Assembly (NCBI GenBank): GCA_022709405.1
Contig: JAKLIV010000009.1
Coordinates: forward strand, 1 to 49,811
Direction of reading: 5' to 3'
Length of the DNA stretch: 49,811 nt
Origin: Spirochaetota bacterium
Lineage (GTDB): Bacteria > Spirochaetota > UBA4802 > UBA5550
The translations under genes and the position numbers were made by a program. Of this stretch, positions 21,341 to 30,424 are shown piece by piece (the stretch's first letter is position 1; each line of letters starts with the position of its first letter). Below the pieces are notes generated by a model. The model did no database searches. It was given only the letters and a program-made list of their open reading frames with translations, and was not told where the DNA came from.

Positions 21341-23230
21341 ATGCCTCAGCGAAACATGGCCAACATCGAAAGCACCAAAAAAAAATTCAAAGAAAAGTTT
21401 GCGGTCGAGGAAGATATTTTTTCGAACATCCACCGGGGCGACAGGATATTCCTGAGCACCGCATGCGGCGAGCCGCAGTACACGATGAGGGCGCTGATGA
21501 AGTACATCGAGGCGAACCCCAAGGCGTTCGCGGAGGCCGAGGTCATGCACATCTGGAGCCTCGGCGTCGCGCCCTACGCCGACGAGAACTACACCTACAA
21601 CTTCAGACACAATTCATTTTTCGTCGGCGACAACACGAGGGATTCGGTGAACAGCGGGATGGCCGACTACACCCCGATTTTCCTTTCGGAGATACCGAAG
21701 CTCATCAGCCAGAAGAGGATACCGATCGATGTCGCTCTCATACAGGTCTCCCCGCCCGACAAGAACGGATACGTGAGCCTCGGCATAAGCGTCGACATAT
21801 GCAGGGCCGCGATCGACAACGCGAGCCTGATCATCGCGCAGATCAACAACAGCATGCCCAGGGTCCACGGCGACACCTTCATCAACGTCAAGGACATCGA
21901 CTTCCTGATCCATCACGACGAACCGCTGCTCGAATACTCGCCCCAGGTTCCGGGAGAAATAGCCCAGCAGATAGGCAAATATGTCTCCAAGATAATCAAC
22001 GACGGCGACACTATCCAGGTCGGATACGGCAGCACCCCCAACGCCATCCTGAACAACATCAGCGCTAAAAACGACCTGGGCATCCATACCGAGCTACTCA
22101 CCGATTCAATGGCCGACCTTATCAGCAGCGGGGTCATCAACAACTCGAGAAAGAACATCAACAAGGGCAAGACCATCGCCTCGTTCTGCATGGGCACCGA
22201 AAAGACCTACCGGTTCATCGACGACAATCCATTGATCGAGTTCAGGGGCATCGACTACACCAACAATCCGAAGATAATCTCGCAGATCGACAACATGACC
22301 GCGATCAACGCGGCCCTGCAGATTGACCTCACCGGGCAGGCCACCGCCGAATCCATCGGCAAGATGTTCTACAGCGGCATCGGCGGGAGCGCGGATTTCA
22401 TGCGGGGAGCCGTCGTGGCGCCCGGCGGAAAGACCATTCTCGTGATACAGTCGACCGCCCGAAACGACGAGGTTTCCCGGATCGTGCCGTTCCTCGACAG
22501 CGGCGCGGGCGTTACGCTGAACAGGGGCGACATCCATTACGTGGTCACCGAGTACGGCATCGCATACATACACGGCAAAAACATCCGGGAGCGCGCGATG
22601 AGCCTCATCGCCATCGCGCACCCGAAATTCAGGCCGCAGCTGATCGAGGAGGCGAAGAAGCTCAACCTCATATACCCGGACCAGGCCTTTATTCCCGGGA
22701 AAAAGGGAGAATACCCGGAGCACCTCGAATCCGTAAGAACGACCAAGAAGGGCCAGGTCGTGTTCTTCAGGCCGGTCAAGATCGACGACGAGCCCCTGAT
22801 CAAGGACCTCTTCTATTCGATGTCGGACAAGAGCCTGCAGCGCCGCTTCATGTCGATCAGGAAAGACGTGCCCCACAAAATGCGGCAGGAATTCGTCATC
22901 ATCGATTATACCAAGGAGCTGGTAATTCTCGCCACCGTCGAGGAAAACGGCAAGGAGATCGCGGTGGGCATGGGGCAGACCATCAAAGACGAAAACACCC
23001 AGACCGCCGAGGTCGCGTTTGCGGTCAGGGACAGCTATCACGAAAAGGGCATCGGCACCGAGCTCCTCTCGTTTTTGACGATACTCGCCAAGAACGACGG
23101 CTTGCAGGGATTCACCGCAGACGTGCTCGTCGAGAACAAGCCGATGCTCCATGTCTTCGAAAAAATGGGCTTCGAAATGGAGAAGAAAGTCGAGTTCGGC
23201 GCATATGAGCTGATTATGAGGTTCAAATAA
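21341..23230 (+). CDS. Acetyl-CoA hydrolase/transferase fused to GNAT acetyltransferase
   Basis: 629 residues in two parts. Residues 1 to about 470 are a class I CoA-transferase (acetyl-CoA hydrolase/4-hydroxybutyrate CoA-transferase family) with the catalytic glutamate E404 in VTEYGIAY. About 475-629 is a GNAT N-acetyltransferase with the acetyl-CoA loop HEKGIGTELL near 567 and VENKPMLHVFEKMGF. The CoA-transferase moves CoA between carboxylic acids; the GNAT half may acetylate lysines using the same acetyl-CoA pool. A near-ideal GGGGAGGG precedes the ATG. It heads a four-gene operon with an ADP-forming ligase, and this fusion type is known in anaerobes. The GNAT substrate is unproven. Confidence 0.93.
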   Translation: MPQRNMANIESTKKKFKEKFAVEEDIFSNIHRGDRIFLSTACGEPQYTMRALMKYIEANPKAFAEAEVMHIWSLGVAPYADENYTYNFRHNSFFVGDNTRDSVNSGMADYTPIFLSEIPKLISQKRIPIDVALIQVSPPDKNGYVSLGISVDICRAAIDNASLIIAQINNSMPRVHGDTFINVKDIDFLIHHDEPLLEYSPQVPGEIAQQIGKYVSKIINDGDTIQVGYGSTPNAILNNISAKNDLGIHTELLTDSMADLISSGVINNSRKNINKGKTIASFCMGTEKTYRFIDDNPLIEFRGIDYTNNPKIISQIDNMTAINAALQIDLTGQATAESIGKMFYSGIGGSADFMRGAVVAPGGKTILVIQSTARNDEVSRIVPFLDSGAGVTLNRGDIHYVVTEYGIAYIHGKNIRERAMSLIAIAHPKFRPQLIEEAKKLNLIYPDQAFIPGKKGEYPEHLESVRTTKKGQVVFFRPVKIDDEPLIKDLFYSMSDKSLQRRFMSIRKDVPHKMRQEFVIIDYTKELVILATVEENGKEIAVGMGQTIKDENTQTAEVAFAVRDSYHEKGIGTELLSFLTILAKNDGLQGFTADVLVENKPMLHVFEKMGFEMEKKVEFGAYELIMRFK

Positions 23231-23254
23231 AACACGGGAAAGGAGGGAAGCGCG

Positions 23255-25384
23255 GTGGCGACTAAAGCTGACATACGAACTCTCTTCGAACCGGAATCCG
23301 TGGCAGTGATCGGCGCTTCAGGCGACCCCGGAAAAATCGGCCACAGCATACTCAAAAACATCATTGACGGCGGATACAGGGGTGAGGTATTCCCGGTGAA
23401 CCCGCGGGGCGGCGTAATTCTCGGCCTCAACGCCTATCAGCGTATCGAGGATATCGGCCGCAGGATCGACCTGGCCACGATCGTCATTCCGGCGAAGAAC
23501 GTTCCCGAAGCCGTGAAAAGCTGCGCCGGGTGCGGCGTGAAGCACGTACAGATCATCACGTCGGGTTTTTCCGAGGCCGGCAACAGGGAAGCCGAAACGG
23601 AAATAGCCCGCACCGCGCAGGCCGCGGGCATGAGGGTCCTGGGCCCGAACATATTCGGACTATATTCCTCGAACGCTTCACTCAACGCGACATTTTCGGC
23701 AACCGAAATAAGCCCCGGCCCGGTGGCGATTCTCACCCAGAGCGGTGCGCTCGGCATCGCGATGATCGGAAAGACGGCCGTGGACAACATAGGCCTGTCT
23801 GCAGTCGTTTCTCTCGGCAACAAGTCCGACATCGACGAATCCGACCTTCTTGACTACCTGATGCTGCATGAACCAACCAGGGTCGTACTGCTCTACATCG
23901 AGGGAGTTAAAAACGGCGCCGCCCTCGTCAGGACGCTGAAACGCGCCACCGCGCTCAAACCGGTGGTCGTGATAAAATCAGGCCGATCCAGGCGCGGCGC
24001 CATGGCCGCCGCCTCGCATACCGGCTCTCTCGCCGGTTCGGACGACGTATTCGACGCGATCATGAGGCAGTGCGGGGTCCTGCGCGCCGAAAGCGTGGAG
24101 GAGGCCTTCAACTGGTGCAAATTCCTCGCGTTCAATCCCGCGCCTGCGGGCAACAGGACGGTCATCGTCACCAACGGCGGCGGGATCGGGGTCATGGCGA
24201 GCGACGCCTGCGAAAAATACGGCATCGGCCTCTTCGACGACCAGGAAACCTTGAAAAAGACCTTCGAACCGGTGACGCCCGCGTTCGGCTCGGTCAGGAA
24301 CCCGGTCGATCTAACCGGGGGCGCCGGCTCGAACGACTACCGCGATGCGCTCATGGCCGCAGCTGCCAGCAATTCGATGGATGCGACGATAGCCCTGTAC
24401 TGCGAAACGGCGTCATTCGATTCTGAAAACCTCGGGCCGATGATCAGCGAAACGGCCGCGGCCCATGTCAGTGCCCGGAAACCAATCGCATTCGCCGCCA
24501 TAGGCGGGAACGCGGTCGAAAGCGTCATATCCAGGCTGAAAAAACAGAATGTCCCGGTTTTCGGGGACGTCTACGCCGCCGTCTCCTGCCTGGGTGCGGC
24601 GAACCGGCAGAGCGCCGGAATCAAGGAAGGCGCGGAAAACGTCGAAGAAGCCCTGATCGACGTGCCGGAGATCAACCGCATCATCGGCGGCGCGCTTGCC
24701 GAGGGCAGGTCTTTTCTCCTCGCCCATGAAAGCGCGGGAATTCTTCATGCGGCGGGGGTCAGGGCTCCGCGCAGCGTCATTGCCAGAAGCATCCGGGAGG
24801 CGATCGATGCAGCGGAATCGATCGGCTATCCCGTGGTCATGAAGATCGTGTCCCGCAACGTCCTGCATAAAAGCGACGCAGGCGGCGTGGCCCTCGACAT
24901 CCTCTCGAACGAGGAAGTGATCGACGCATACGAGGCGATCATGAAAAACGTCCGGGAGTACAAGCCGGGCGCGGTCATCGACGGCATCGAGGTCTGCTCG
25001 ATGGCCAGGCCGGGAACGGAAATAATCATCGGCTCGCGCATCGATCCGTCGTTCGGGCCGATCGTTATGTGCGGGCTGGGCGGCATATACGTCGAGGTGA
25101 TGAAAGACGTGGCGTTCAGGGCGCTGCCCATAAGCCTGAACGAAGCGGATTCCATGATAAGGGAAATCCGCTCGTTCCCGCTGCTGCTCGGCGTCCGCGG
25201 AGAAAAGAGAAAGGACATCGAGTGGGTCATCGACACGATCATCAGGGTCGGGACGATCATCATGAAATGCGACATGATCACCGACATTGAAATCAATCCG
25301 GTGGTCGTTTACGACCAGGGTGACGGCGGGATGGCCGTCGATGCGAGAATCATCATAGCGAAGACAAGGGAGGATTTGAAATGA
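23255..25384 (+). CDS. Acetate-CoA ligase (ADP-forming), fused alpha and beta
   Basis: 709 residues. It has an N-terminal CoA-binding Rossmann domain (VAVIGASGDPGKIG), a ligase domain whose phospho-histidine is H255 in ASHTGSLAG, and a C-terminal ATP-grasp domain (about 485-705). The enzyme turns acyl-CoA, ADP and phosphate into acid, CoA and ATP, conserving energy in fermenters. It starts with GTG at 23255, supported by AAGGAGGG at 23240-23248. Its stop overlaps the next start by 4 bases (ATGA). N-terminally related enzymes (Pat, AcsA) are known targets or carriers of acetylation control, which fits the nearby deacetylase. Substrate range (acetate, propionate, aryl acids) cannot be read. Confidence 0.93.
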   Translation: MATKADIRTLFEPESVAVIGASGDPGKIGHSILKNIIDGGYRGEVFPVNPRGGVILGLNAYQRIEDIGRRIDLATIVIPAKNVPEAVKSCAGCGVKHVQIITSGFSEAGNREAETEIARTAQAAGMRVLGPNIFGLYSSNASLNATFSATEISPGPVAILTQSGALGIAMIGKTAVDNIGLSAVVSLGNKSDIDESDLLDYLMLHEPTRVVLLYIEGVKNGAALVRTLKRATALKPVVVIKSGRSRRGAMAAASHTGSLAGSDDVFDAIMRQCGVLRAESVEEAFNWCKFLAFNPAPAGNRTVIVTNGGGIGVMASDACEKYGIGLFDDQETLKKTFEPVTPAFGSVRNPVDLTGGAGSNDYRDALMAAAASNSMDATIALYCETASFDSENLGPMISETAAAHVSARKPIAFAAIGGNAVESVISRLKKQNVPVFGDVYAAVSCLGAANRQSAGIKEGAENVEEALIDVPEINRIIGGALAEGRSFLLAHESAGILHAAGVRAPRSVIARSIREAIDAAESIGYPVVMKIVSRNVLHKSDAGGVALDILSNEEVIDAYEAIMKNVREYKPGAVIDGIEVCSMARPGTEIIIGSRIDPSFGPIVMCGLGGIYVEVMKDVAFRALPISLNEADSMIREIRSFPLLLGVRGEKRKDIEWVIDTIIRVGTIIMKCDMITDIEINPVVVYDQGDGGMAVDARIIIAKTREDLK

Positions 25385-26412
25385 AAGCATATATCGTCGC
25401 ATCAACACGCGAAAACGCCGGCAAAACCAGCCTTATCATTGGAATGGCTTCGGCCGCGGGAAAGAAATGCGGATACCTCAAGCCTTTCGGCGACAGGCTG
25501 GTCTATCAGCGAAAGATAAGCTGGGACCACGACGCGGCGCTCGTGACCCGGCTCTGGGGGCTTGACCTGAACCCCGACGAGATGACCCTGGGATTCAGCC
25601 ATCCCAAGCTCCGTTTCGTGCACGATGAGCGCAGCCTGTCCGGAACGCTGCCCGAAATGGCCGCAAAAGCATCCAGAGGGTCCGAATTGCTCTTCATCGA
25701 AGGGGGCAAAGATATCAGCTACGGGGCTTCGATCTCGCTTGACCCGCTGACCGTGGCCCGATACACAGGTGCCGGCGTCATACTCGTCGCGAGCGGAGAA
25801 GCGGATGAAGTGCTCGACGATATCGCTTTTTTCAGGTCATACTGCAGCGTCCCCGGGATAACCATTTCGGGCGTGATAATAAACAAGGTCCGCGACATCG
25901 ACGACTTCACGAACACATCCCTGAAGACCATAACCTCGTCGGGAATAAACGTCCTCGGCGTGGTGCCGTACGAGGACTCCCTGACGCATTATTCCGTCCG
26001 CTACCTCGCCGAAAACCTCTTCGCCAAGGTCATAGGCGGCGAGGGCGGGCTCGGCAACATAGTGAAAAATTTTTTCGTGGGCGCCATGTCAGCCGAAGAA
26101 TCGCTGCGAAACCCGGTATTCGCCAGAAACGACAACGTGGCCATAACCAGCGGAGACAGGAGCGACATGATACTGGCCTCGCTGAAAAAAGGGACCTCGG
26201 CCATCGTGCTCACCAACAACATCATGCCGCCCCCGAATATCATTGCCGGTGCGGCCCAGAAAAACATCCCCCTGCTCCTGGTCGCCCAGGACACCTACCA
26301 TGTGACGAAGCAGGTCTACATGCTCCAGGCGCTGACCACGCCGGACGACGCCGAAAAGATCGAAAAGCTCGCACAACTCGCGCGAAACAATATATCGCTC
26401 GGAGGATTATGA
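25381..26412 (+). CDS. BioD-like P-loop NTPase with DRTGG domain
   Basis: 343 residues. The N-terminal half is a dethiobiotin-synthetase-like P-loop domain (STRENAGKTSLI, then LLFIEGGKDISYG). The C-terminal part is a DRTGG domain (GDRSDMILASLKKGTSAIVLTNN). The same pair forms the N-terminal regulatory region of long phosphotransacetylases, but the catalytic PTA domain is absent. It probably binds a nucleotide and acts as a regulator or adaptor of the ADP-forming acyl-CoA ligase, with which its start overlaps. Translational coupling implies a stoichiometric relation. Biotin synthesis is unlikely in this context. Confidence 0.87.
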   Translation: MKAYIVASTRENAGKTSLIIGMASAAGKKCGYLKPFGDRLVYQRKISWDHDAALVTRLWGLDLNPDEMTLGFSHPKLRFVHDERSLSGTLPEMAAKASRGSELLFIEGGKDISYGASISLDPLTVARYTGAGVILVASGEADEVLDDIAFFRSYCSVPGITISGVIINKVRDIDDFTNTSLKTITSSGINVLGVVPYEDSLTHYSVRYLAENLFAKVIGGEGGLGNIVKNFFVGAMSAEESLRNPVFARNDNVAITSGDRSDMILASLKKGTSAIVLTNNIMPPPNIIAGAAQKNIPLLLVAQDTYHVTKQVYMLQALTTPDDAEKIEKLAQLARNNISLGGL

Positions 26413-26416
26413 CGCC

Positions 26417-26890
26417 ATGACAACGAAGAAGCTGAAGCGCAACGACATCGTGTCGAACAGTTTTGTCGCCCTGATCGAGCAGCACCACGAGGAAATAACG
26501 GAACACTACATGAACAGCCTGCTGAAAGACCCCGAAACCGAGGCATACCGCAAAACTGATCGTGAAACAGCATACAGGTCGGGCGACATGGTGTACAAGG
26601 ACCTGTCAAAGTGGATTGCAAAGGAATATCCCAAGGAAAAAATCGCCGAGCGTTACATCAAGATCGGCCGCGAGAGGTGCGAGGAAGGCATACCTTTTTC
26701 TCAGGCGCAAAAAGCCCTTGCGCTTCAGATGAGACACCTCTGGCTGTTCGTCATTGACAGGATGGAGGAGGACAGCCTGAGATCGGCGAGGGAGTCGCTG
26801 GATCTGAACAACCGGGTCGTTCTGTATTTCCAGCGGGCGGCCTTCTACATGCTCAGGGGATACGAGCAGATGATCTACAAGAAAATTTAG
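26417..26890 (+). CDS. Small all-helical protein, possibly RsbRD-N-like
   Basis: 157 residues, almost entirely helical and charged, with segments FVALIEQHHEEITEHYMNSL and ALQMRHLWLFVIDRM. It resembles the globin-like N-terminal sensor region found in RsbR-type stressosome proteins and some kinases, but I cannot confirm that by eye. It starts 4 bases after the BioD/DRTGG stop and is the last gene of the acyl-CoA operon. Its stop overlaps that of the convergent msrB by 4 bases. A ligand- or partner-binding regulatory role for the operon is inferred. Confidence 0.65.
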   Translation: MTTKKLKRNDIVSNSFVALIEQHHEEITEHYMNSLLKDPETEAYRKTDRETAYRSGDMVYKDLSKWIAKEYPKEKIAERYIKIGRERCEEGIPFSQAQKALALQMRHLWLFVIDRMEEDSLRSARESLDLNNRVVLYFQRAAFYMLRGYEQMIYKKI

Positions 26891-27366
26891 GCCGCGTCAG
26901 GCTGAAAGGCCAGCGACGCCGAGTTTATACAGAACCGCTTGAACGTCGGCGCAGGCCCGTCATTGAAAACATGGCCCAGATGCGCATCGCAACGGGAACA
27001 TGCCACCTCGGTCCTTTTCATCATCATGAATATGCTGACATCGGGCCTCGTGACGATGTTCTGGTCGGCGATTGGAGCAAGGAAACTGGGCCAGCCCGTC
27101 CCCGAATTGAACTTCGACTCTGACCTGAACAGGTCGTTGCCGCAGCAAGCGCACTTGTACACGCCCCGGGCGTGATGGTCCCAGTATTTACCCGTGAACG
27201 CCCTTTCGGTTCCCTTCTTCCGTGCTATCCGGTATTGTTCAGGGGCGAGAATCTTTTTCCAGTCGGAATCGGTCTTTGTTATCCGGCTGACGTGCTGCAG
27301 AATCCCCTTGCCGGAATTGAATACGTAAATCATGTTGTTGCTCTGGTGATGTATCTTTTTATTCAT
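26887..27366 (-). CDS. msrB: Peptide-methionine (R)-S-oxide reductase
   Basis: 159 residues from the ATG at 27366, chosen for GAGGA 6 bases upstream; the frame is open to 27456 without a better signal. Zinc ligands are C72, C75 (CACC) and C123, C126 (CSRC). The catalytic cysteine is C146 in RFCINSASL, so this is the cysteine and not the selenocysteine form. It repairs R-methionine sulfoxide in proteins using thioredoxin; a thioredoxin gene lies at 43766. There is no signal peptide, so it acts in the cytosol. It is monocistronic and convergent with the acyl-CoA operon. Confidence 0.95.
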   Translation of the reverse strand: MNKKIHHQSNNMIYVFNSGKGILQHVSRITKTDSDWKKILAPEQYRIARKKGTERAFTGKYWDHHARGVYKCACCGNDLFRSESKFNSGTGWPSFLAPIADQNIVTRPDVSIFMMMKRTEVACSRCDAHLGHVFNDGPAPTFKRFCINSASLAFQPDAA

Positions 27367-27501
27367 GAATTTCCTCGTTATATCAGAATCGTTTTTTCGA
27401 AATAATCGGCTGTTGGATCCTGTATAAAAAATAAGCAGAATCCCGATAATAAGCAATACATAAGTCGGATGTGATTCTTAGAACGCGGAATCCGGGCGGT
27501 G

Positions 27502-29172
27502 TTACCTGATTGTCCCCATTTTATGACTGGTGTCCCTTGCAACCCCCAGCCTTCCTATGGGCGTCCCGTCTTTGTCGTGCATGGTGCTCACGTTTATTTC
27601 CATGGGAATCCTGTCGCCGTTGTCAAAGGCCACGGTGATTTGATAGAGCCAGCTTTGTCCCCTGTCTATTCCGGTTTTAAACTTGTCGTTGACGTAATCT
27701 TTTTCGCTCTCTTCGATGAAATCGCTGAAACGCCTGCCAATAAACTCTTCCTCGGGATGGCCGGTCACCTCCCTGACCCTCGGGCTGATATAGGTGAAAA
27801 TTCCGTTCGTGTCGAGCATGTAGATGATGTCAGGCGTTGTCGCAAGAAGGAGCTCGCGCCATTTTTCGGCCTTCCTCAGTTCATTTTCGATCGTCTTTCT
27901 CTCGGTAATATCGCGGACCACGCCGATTACAACGGGATTATCCCTGCCGAATGCTGCAAGCGAAAGGTTCACTTCAACCAGAACGACACCTCCGCCTTTT
28001 TTAAAGACTTCCATCTCGACTGTAGCGCCGCCAATATCGGTATTCGGTTCAGCGGTCTGTTTTGATAAAAGATCGTCAATAGTCTCATTCAGTCTTTTGA
28101 GAGAAGGGGCCGGAAAAATCCGGTCATTACCAATCTTTTCGTAATCCTCCGGATCATAGCCGGTTATTCTCTTGTCGACCGGATTGATGTAGAGAATCTT
28201 TTTGTTGCTGTCGATCATCCATATGGAGTCCGACATTCTTTCTGCAAGGATCCGGTACATCTCCTCGGCGCGCACCAGCCGTTCCTGCATTAATATTTCG
28301 TCGGTTATATTACGGCCGATGACAAGAATAGCTGAATCATCGCCCCAGGTAACGATTGAACTGATGAGGTTCACGTAGAACTCGTTGCCCTGCAGGTCCA
28401 CGATCTTTTCCCGGTACGACATCAGCTTGTCGGCGCCGTTTACGTGTTCCCTGAACATTCTGTTGACGGTCTCCAGAGACTCGGCATGTATATAATCCCG
28501 CAGATTCGTTCCGACAATCTGGCCGGCTTCCTCTGCGCCAATCAGCCTGATCGCCGCATCGTTCACGTAGACCAGCTCGAGGTTTTTATGCACCGCCACC
28601 GGATACGGCAGTATTTCAAGAAGTCGCCTGAAATTCTTTTCGCTGCGAAGCAGGTCTTTCAGCGCCCTCTTTTCTCCGGTGATGTCCCGGATCACCATGA
28701 CGATTTCATCCTGCAGGATAGGCATAAACCTGGCGTTCAGGAAAACTTCCTCGCCGTTTATTATGACAGGATACTCGATCGTCAGATTCAGCTTGAGATC
28801 CCGGACCTGTTTCAGGGCATTCGAGAAGAATTCGGCATCGTCGCATAACGGAAGCCCGCCGACCGGCCCGTCCTTGAACTGGTCCAGGTTCAGGCCCAGG
28901 TAATCCTGGTTGGCGACATAATCGATTATCCTGTCGAAACGGTTGATCCTGAAAATAAGGTCGCGCGATGCGTTTAGATAGGTGCTTAATTCTACATTGG
29001 ATATTATCAGATCGCGGATGTTTTCATCCGTAACTTTTTCAGTAGCATGGATCACTTTATCGAGGGCGTCAAACTCACGGTTGACGACGGCGATAAAATC
29101 CTTCAAGTTTTCCGGTATATTATTTAAATCCCCGAAAGCTTCATTGATATATTTCTTCAAACGTTTATGCAT
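27502..29172 (-). CDS. Multi-PAS sensory protein without output domain
   Basis: 556 residues: a helical N-terminus (1-75) followed by four PAS units at about 70-175, 180-300, 310-430 and 440-556, each ending in a typical VxRDIT-like strand (VIRDITGE, VIGRNITD, VVRDITER, VARDTSHK). No kinase, cyclase, methyl-accepting or DNA-binding domain follows; translation stops 7 residues after the last PAS. There is no membrane helix. It must act through a partner, perhaps another sensor kinase. It is divergent from the FecR/OmpA gene at 29303, and the 130-base AT-rich spacer holds both promoters. Confidence 0.82.
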   Translation of the reverse strand: MHKRLKKYINEAFGDLNNIPENLKDFIAVVNREFDALDKVIHATEKVTDENIRDLIISNVELSTYLNASRDLIFRINRFDRIIDYVANQDYLGLNLDQFKDGPVGGLPLCDDAEFFSNALKQVRDLKLNLTIEYPVIINGEEVFLNARFMPILQDEIVMVIRDITGEKRALKDLLRSEKNFRRLLEILPYPVAVHKNLELVYVNDAAIRLIGAEEAGQIVGTNLRDYIHAESLETVNRMFREHVNGADKLMSYREKIVDLQGNEFYVNLISSIVTWGDDSAILVIGRNITDEILMQERLVRAEEMYRILAERMSDSIWMIDSNKKILYINPVDKRITGYDPEDYEKIGNDRIFPAPSLKRLNETIDDLLSKQTAEPNTDIGGATVEMEVFKKGGGVVLVEVNLSLAAFGRDNPVVIGVVRDITERKTIENELRKAEKWRELLLATTPDIIYMLDTNGIFTYISPRVREVTGHPEEEFIGRRFSDFIEESEKDYVNDKFKTGIDRGQSWLYQITVAFDNGDRIPMEINVSTMHDKDGTPIGRLGVARDTSHKMGTIR

Positions 29173-29302
29173 ATCTATTTCGCATATATATACAGAATAT
29201 CTGTAAGGTCAAGTTTTATTGATGTCAATTAGAATTAACCAATTTTTAATTTACATTAATTTAATATTTTATAAAATTGGGCAATTTCAAGGGGTTGTCA
29301 AA

Positions 29303-30379
29303 ATGAAAAAAATACTTTTACTGGCCATCAGCGCGCTTGTCTTCACCGTCGCCGGCGCCGTGGCCTATCTGCTGCTGAGCGACACAATGCTCATGCAGCC
29401 GCCCGTACTTATCAAGCAGAACCCTGTAATCACTTATGTCATCGGCGATGTCAAATGCAAGACGGCCGGCGATGCGGCCTGGTGCGACGCGGTCGTGGGC
29501 ATGAAATTGACCGACGACAGCGAGGTCCGGTCCGGAGAGAAATCACTCGCCGACATCCGCTTCCACGGGGGAACGGCGATCCGGGTTTCCGAAAACAGCA
29601 GCATGCGGATCAAGGACATAAGCATTAATGAGTTGAAAATTCAGGTGCAGGAGGGGGCCGTATTCGGCAAATTCGAGCGGATACACAAAACCCACACGAT
29701 CGAGCTCCATACCGATACAACGGTCGCGGCCATCCGCGGAACGGAACTCGGGATTGTAGTCGGGCCGGCCGTTACCGACGCCGATAAGGAGGAAGCCGTA
29801 TCCAAAAAATCCGGGGAGCCGGCGGATCAGGAGAAACCGTCAGACGAAAAGGCAACGACCGTATATGCCCTGTCGGGGATAATCGGCGTTTACAACTCCA
29901 ACTTTTACGAGGACACCGTTCTGCTTTCGAACCAGAAAAAACTCGTGGTACTGGAGGACAGTCCGCCTTCAAACCCCGAAAAAATGGGCGAAGATGAAAT
30001 CGAACGGATTCAGGCCATCCTCAACTCGATCCATGAGGACGAGGTGCTCTTCATATCCGACAAAATTCATTTCAAGACCGGGAGCGCGAGCATCCTTCCG
30101 GAATCATATCCGGAACTCGACAAGATATCGGGCATACTGTCCCAAAGAAGCGAGAAGGTCCGTATAGAAGGGCATACCGACAGCGAAGGCAAGGCATATT
30201 CGAACCACATCCTGTCCATAAGCAGGGCCGAGTCGATCAAGGAATACCTGGCGGCAAAGGGAGTGAAGGCCGAAAGGCTCTCGATCGTCGGATACGGCGA
30301 AAGCAAGCCGATTGCAGATAACGATTCCGAGGAAGGCAAGGCGCAGAACCGGCGCGTCGAATTCATCATAGTGCAATAA
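29303..30379 (+). CDS. FecR-domain and OmpA-domain envelope protein
   Basis: 358 residues from the ATG at 29303, which begins a signal-anchor (KKILLLAISALVFTVAGAVAYLLL) and has AAGGGG upstream; the open frame back to 29219 is not needed. A FecR-like domain (about 45-165; VRSGEKSLADIRFHGGTAIRVSENS, DTTVAAIRGTE) is followed by a charged linker and an OmpA peptidoglycan-binding domain (about 250-358) ending GHTDSEGKAYSN and AQNRRVEFIIVQ. It is probably anchored in the inner membrane and binds the cell wall in the periplasm. It is monocistronic with a terminator behind. The specific role is unknown. Confidence 0.87.
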   Translation: MKKILLLAISALVFTVAGAVAYLLLSDTMLMQPPVLIKQNPVITYVIGDVKCKTAGDAAWCDAVVGMKLTDDSEVRSGEKSLADIRFHGGTAIRVSENSSMRIKDISINELKIQVQEGAVFGKFERIHKTHTIELHTDTTVAAIRGTELGIVVGPAVTDADKEEAVSKKSGEPADQEKPSDEKATTVYALSGIIGVYNSNFYEDTVLLSNQKKLVVLEDSPPSNPEKMGEDEIERIQAILNSIHEDEVLFISDKIHFKTGSASILPESYPELDKISGILSQRSEKVRIEGHTDSEGKAYSNHILSISRAESIKEYLAAKGVKAERLSIVGYGESKPIADNDSEEGKAQNRRVEFIIVQ

Positions 30380-30383
30380 ACAA

Positions 30384-30407
30384 ACGGCCCCGAAAAAACG
30401 GGGCCGT
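30384..30407. terminator. Bidirectional terminator between FecR/OmpA and RND genes
   Basis: A 9-bp stem, ACGGCCCCG and CGGGGCCGT, closes an A6 loop. On the minus strand TTTGTTTATT follows, a fair U-tract for the RND gene. On the plus strand the tail is weaker. It sits exactly between two convergent stop codons. Confidence 0.8.
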
Positions 30408-30424
30408 CCTGTATATCTCATCCG

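Noticed and set aside
22106..23152. 348-aa minus-strand ORF across the CoA-transferase/GNAT gene
   Set aside because: Antisense shadow without its own signals.
25381..26412. Dethiobiotin synthetase (bioD)
   Set aside because: The P-loop part is BioD-like, but the DRTGG domain and the acyl-CoA operon context point to the PTA-type regulatory pair.
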